This document shows positions 12,783 to 14,202 of a stretch of DNA of 14,202 nucleotides, piece by piece. This DNA comes from an uncultured Rhodospirillaceae bacterium (GTDB lineage: Bacteria > Pseudomonadota > Alphaproteobacteria > Rhodospirillales > UBA2165). Under the pieces are notes generated by a model. The model saw only the letters and a list, made by a program, of their open reading frames with translations, was not told the DNA's origin and did no database searches. The translations under genes and the position numbers were made by a program. Numbering within the stretch: the stretch's first letter is position 1; each line of letters begins with the position of its first letter. The stretch lies in NCBI GenBank assembly GCA_913054205.1, contig CAJXJM010000017.1, positions 1 to 14,202 of the forward strand, given 5' to 3'.

Positions 12783-14202
12783 TTATTCGATTAAAAGACG
12801 CAATTTCGTTTTTAATATTTTGCCGTAATTGTTTTTTGGTAGCGCGTCGACGAATCGGTATTCTTTTGGCCTTTTGAAGCGGGCAATATTGTCCAGGCAG
12901 AGCTGGTCCAATTCTGTTTCTTGAACCTTGCAATCAGGTTTTTGAACTATAAAGGCGACGACTTCTTCGCCCCATTCATGGTGGGGTCGACCTATAATGG
13001 AGGCTTCCAATACGCCTTCATGTTTCAACAGGATTTCTTCTACTTCTCGGGGGTAAATGTTAGAGCCGCCAGAAATTATGACGTCTTTCGAACGATCTTT
13101 GAGTGTGAGATAGCCTTCTTCATCAAAAGTTCCCATATCACCGGTGTGAAGCCAGCCATCGCGCAGACTCTCATTTGTGGCTTGTTCATTCCTCCAATAG
13201 CCGCGCATCACGACATCACCACGGACACAGACCTCGCCGATTTCTCCGGCAGGGAGCGGATTGTCAATCTCATCAACGATGCTGACTTCGAGATCACTTC
13301 GAGCTGTGCCAACTGAGGCTAGCTTTTCCAAATACTGGGGATCATCAGTCGCCATGTGAGTGGCACGAGACAATGCCGTGATGGTCATCGGCGCTTCGCC
13401 TTGGCCGTATATTTGCACGAGTTTGGGACCCAAAAGATCAAGCGCCTTCAAACAATCTTCTACATACATCGGTCCGCCGCCATAAATGATGGTTTTAAGA
13501 TTGGTCGTGTCACAGTCCCTGATCTCGGGAGCATTGATCAGGCGCGTCACCATCGTTGGAGCGAAAAAGGCATTAACATTTTTATGGTTCAACAATAACT
13601 CGGCGATCTCTATCGGATCAAAACCGCCGCTATCGGGAATGATTTGCAGCGCAGCTTTGGCGACATAGGGCAGGATATAAAGGCCGGAACCGTGTGACAT
13701 AGGTGCGGCGTGGAGCAAGCTATCAGCCTCGCTCACGGAATTTACATCATTGTAGTAGCTGCGGGTCATCATCGAAAGATTGAGATGCGAGAGCATGGCA
13801 CCTTTAGGACGTCCCGTCGTGCCACTGGTATAAAACAGCCAAGCGAGGTCGTCTGCTTTAGTGTCGACCATCTCAATAGCTTCGAATTTCAATAGTTCAG
13901 CATACTCCTCGCTCTCGACATTGATGATTTTTAGGTTTGGCAGATCGATTGCTGCTTCTTTGATCGTCGACGCCAGATCATGTGTCACAAAGCAAACTGA
14001 CATGCCCGCGTTCTCCATAATATAACCAAACTCGCGGGCATGGAGTTTTGCGTTCATTGGTACCGCAGCCATCCCGGCGTGCCAGGCCGCAAATAACACG
14101 GAACTATAGGCAGGGCAGTTTTTCATCGCCACGCCAACGCGATCACCCGTTTTCAGATCGAGAGAATGGATCAGCCCGCCAGCTAAATTCGCAACTTCTT
14201 TG
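12783..14202 (-). CDS. Second acyl-CoA synthetase (AMP-binding), N-terminus beyond the right edge
   Basis: About 472 residues are visible, and the frame is open to the window edge, so roughly the first 50 residues are missing; the first in-window GTG/ATG near 14,126-14,132 lies within the conserved DRVGVAMKNCPAY text and is not the start. Motifs: P-loop FYTSGTTGRPKG, YGQGEAP as the aromatic/substrate motif, HTGD, DRSKDVIISGGSNIYPREVE and the C-terminal catalytic lysine in KNNYGKILK. It activates a carboxylic acid to its CoA ester. The text differs throughout from the synthetase at 5619-7163, so it is a paralogue with probably a different substrate rather than a recent duplicate. It is followed by a spacer and then the ABM- and EthD-like genes in the same direction. 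Confidence 0.92.
   Translation of the reverse strand, partial: KEVANLAGGLIHSLDLKTGDRVGVAMKNCPAYSSVLFAAWHAGMAAVPMNAKLHAREFGYIMENAGMSVCFVTHDLASTIKEAAIDLPNLKIINVESEEYAELLKFEAIEMVDTKADDLAWLFYTSGTTGRPKGAMLSHLNLSMMTRSYYNDVNSVSEADSLLHAAPMSHGSGLYILPYVAKAALQIIPDSGGFDPIEIAELLLNHKNVNAFFAPTMVTRLINAPEIRDCDTTNLKTIIYGGGPMYVEDCLKALDLLGPKLVQIYGQGEAPMTITALSRATHMATDDPQYLEKLASVGTARSDLEVSIVDEIDNPLPAGEIGEVCVRGDVVMRGYWRNEQATNESLRDGWLHTGDMGTFDEEGYLTLKDRSKDVIISGGSNIYPREVEEILLKHEGVLEASIIGRPHHEWGEEVVAFIVQKPDCKVQETELDQLCLDNIARFKRPKEYRFVDALPKNNYGKILKTKLRLLIE

Noticed and set aside
12921..13316. 131-residue plus-strand reading frame
   Set aside because: Lies wholly antisense to the acyl-CoA synthetase with all its motifs; a shadow frame.
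1..14202. tRNA or rRNA genes, CRISPR arrays, insertion sequences, prophage or toxin-antitoxin genes
   Set aside because: I saw no tRNA-like cloverleaf text, spaced direct repeats, transposase motifs or terminal repeats; the two small genes at 11842-12542 are barrel-type proteins, not a toxin-antitoxin pair.

Overview
The window is a gene-dense stretch of bacterial DNA: 14 protein genes and no RNA genes, insertion sequences or CRISPR. GC is roughly half in the genes, with AT-rich spacers and one AT-rich patch at about 12,250-12,830. Gene families, strong Shine-Dalgarno sites and tight operons suit a Proteobacterium, probably an environmental or marine Alphaproteobacterium. That placement is inference from gene content; no phylogenetic marker is present. 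Genes at both edges are cut by the window.

Block 1 (1-7163) looks like a catabolic operon for an organic acid. Six minus-strand genes run leftward from a divergent promoter at about 5,471-5,618: a [2Fe-2S]/FAD reductase, an MFE-2-like short-chain dehydrogenase (SDR), a PaaA-like diiron oxygenase subunit, a fumarylacetoacetate hydrolase (FAH) family protein, an ACMSD-like amidohydrolase, and a thiamine-diphosphate (TPP) enzyme cut by the left edge. An acyl-CoA synthetase is read rightward from the same promoter region, which holds a 17-bp inverted repeat. Inferred logic: the synthetase makes a CoA thioester, the diiron protein and reductase oxygenate it, and the SDR, FAH, amidohydrolase and TPP enzymes handle later oxidation and C-C bond steps. 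A lone, short PaaA-like subunit paired with a reductase of non-PaaE domain order is the most unusual part.

Block 2 (7347-8258) is a small helical protein of unknown function facing a membrane-anchored DUF3105 protein.

Block 3 (8369-11841) is a divergent pair of units: an SDR followed by an MFS transporter leftward, and a histidinol-dehydrogenase-family enzyme rightward. The spacer between them has two dyads, one a perfect 6-3-6 palindrome. With no other his genes present, this looks like uptake and oxidation of a small alcohol, similar in layout to sulfopropanediol (HpsN-type) loci, but the substrate cannot be read from sequence.

Block 4 (11842-14202) has two small proteins of the dimeric alpha/beta-barrel kind (EthD-like and ABM-like) and a second acyl-CoA synthetase cut by the right edge. 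The leader of the EthD-like gene can form two interleaved helices, one covering its ribosome-binding site. No transcription regulator is encoded in the window, so the factors acting on the dyads must lie elsewhere.
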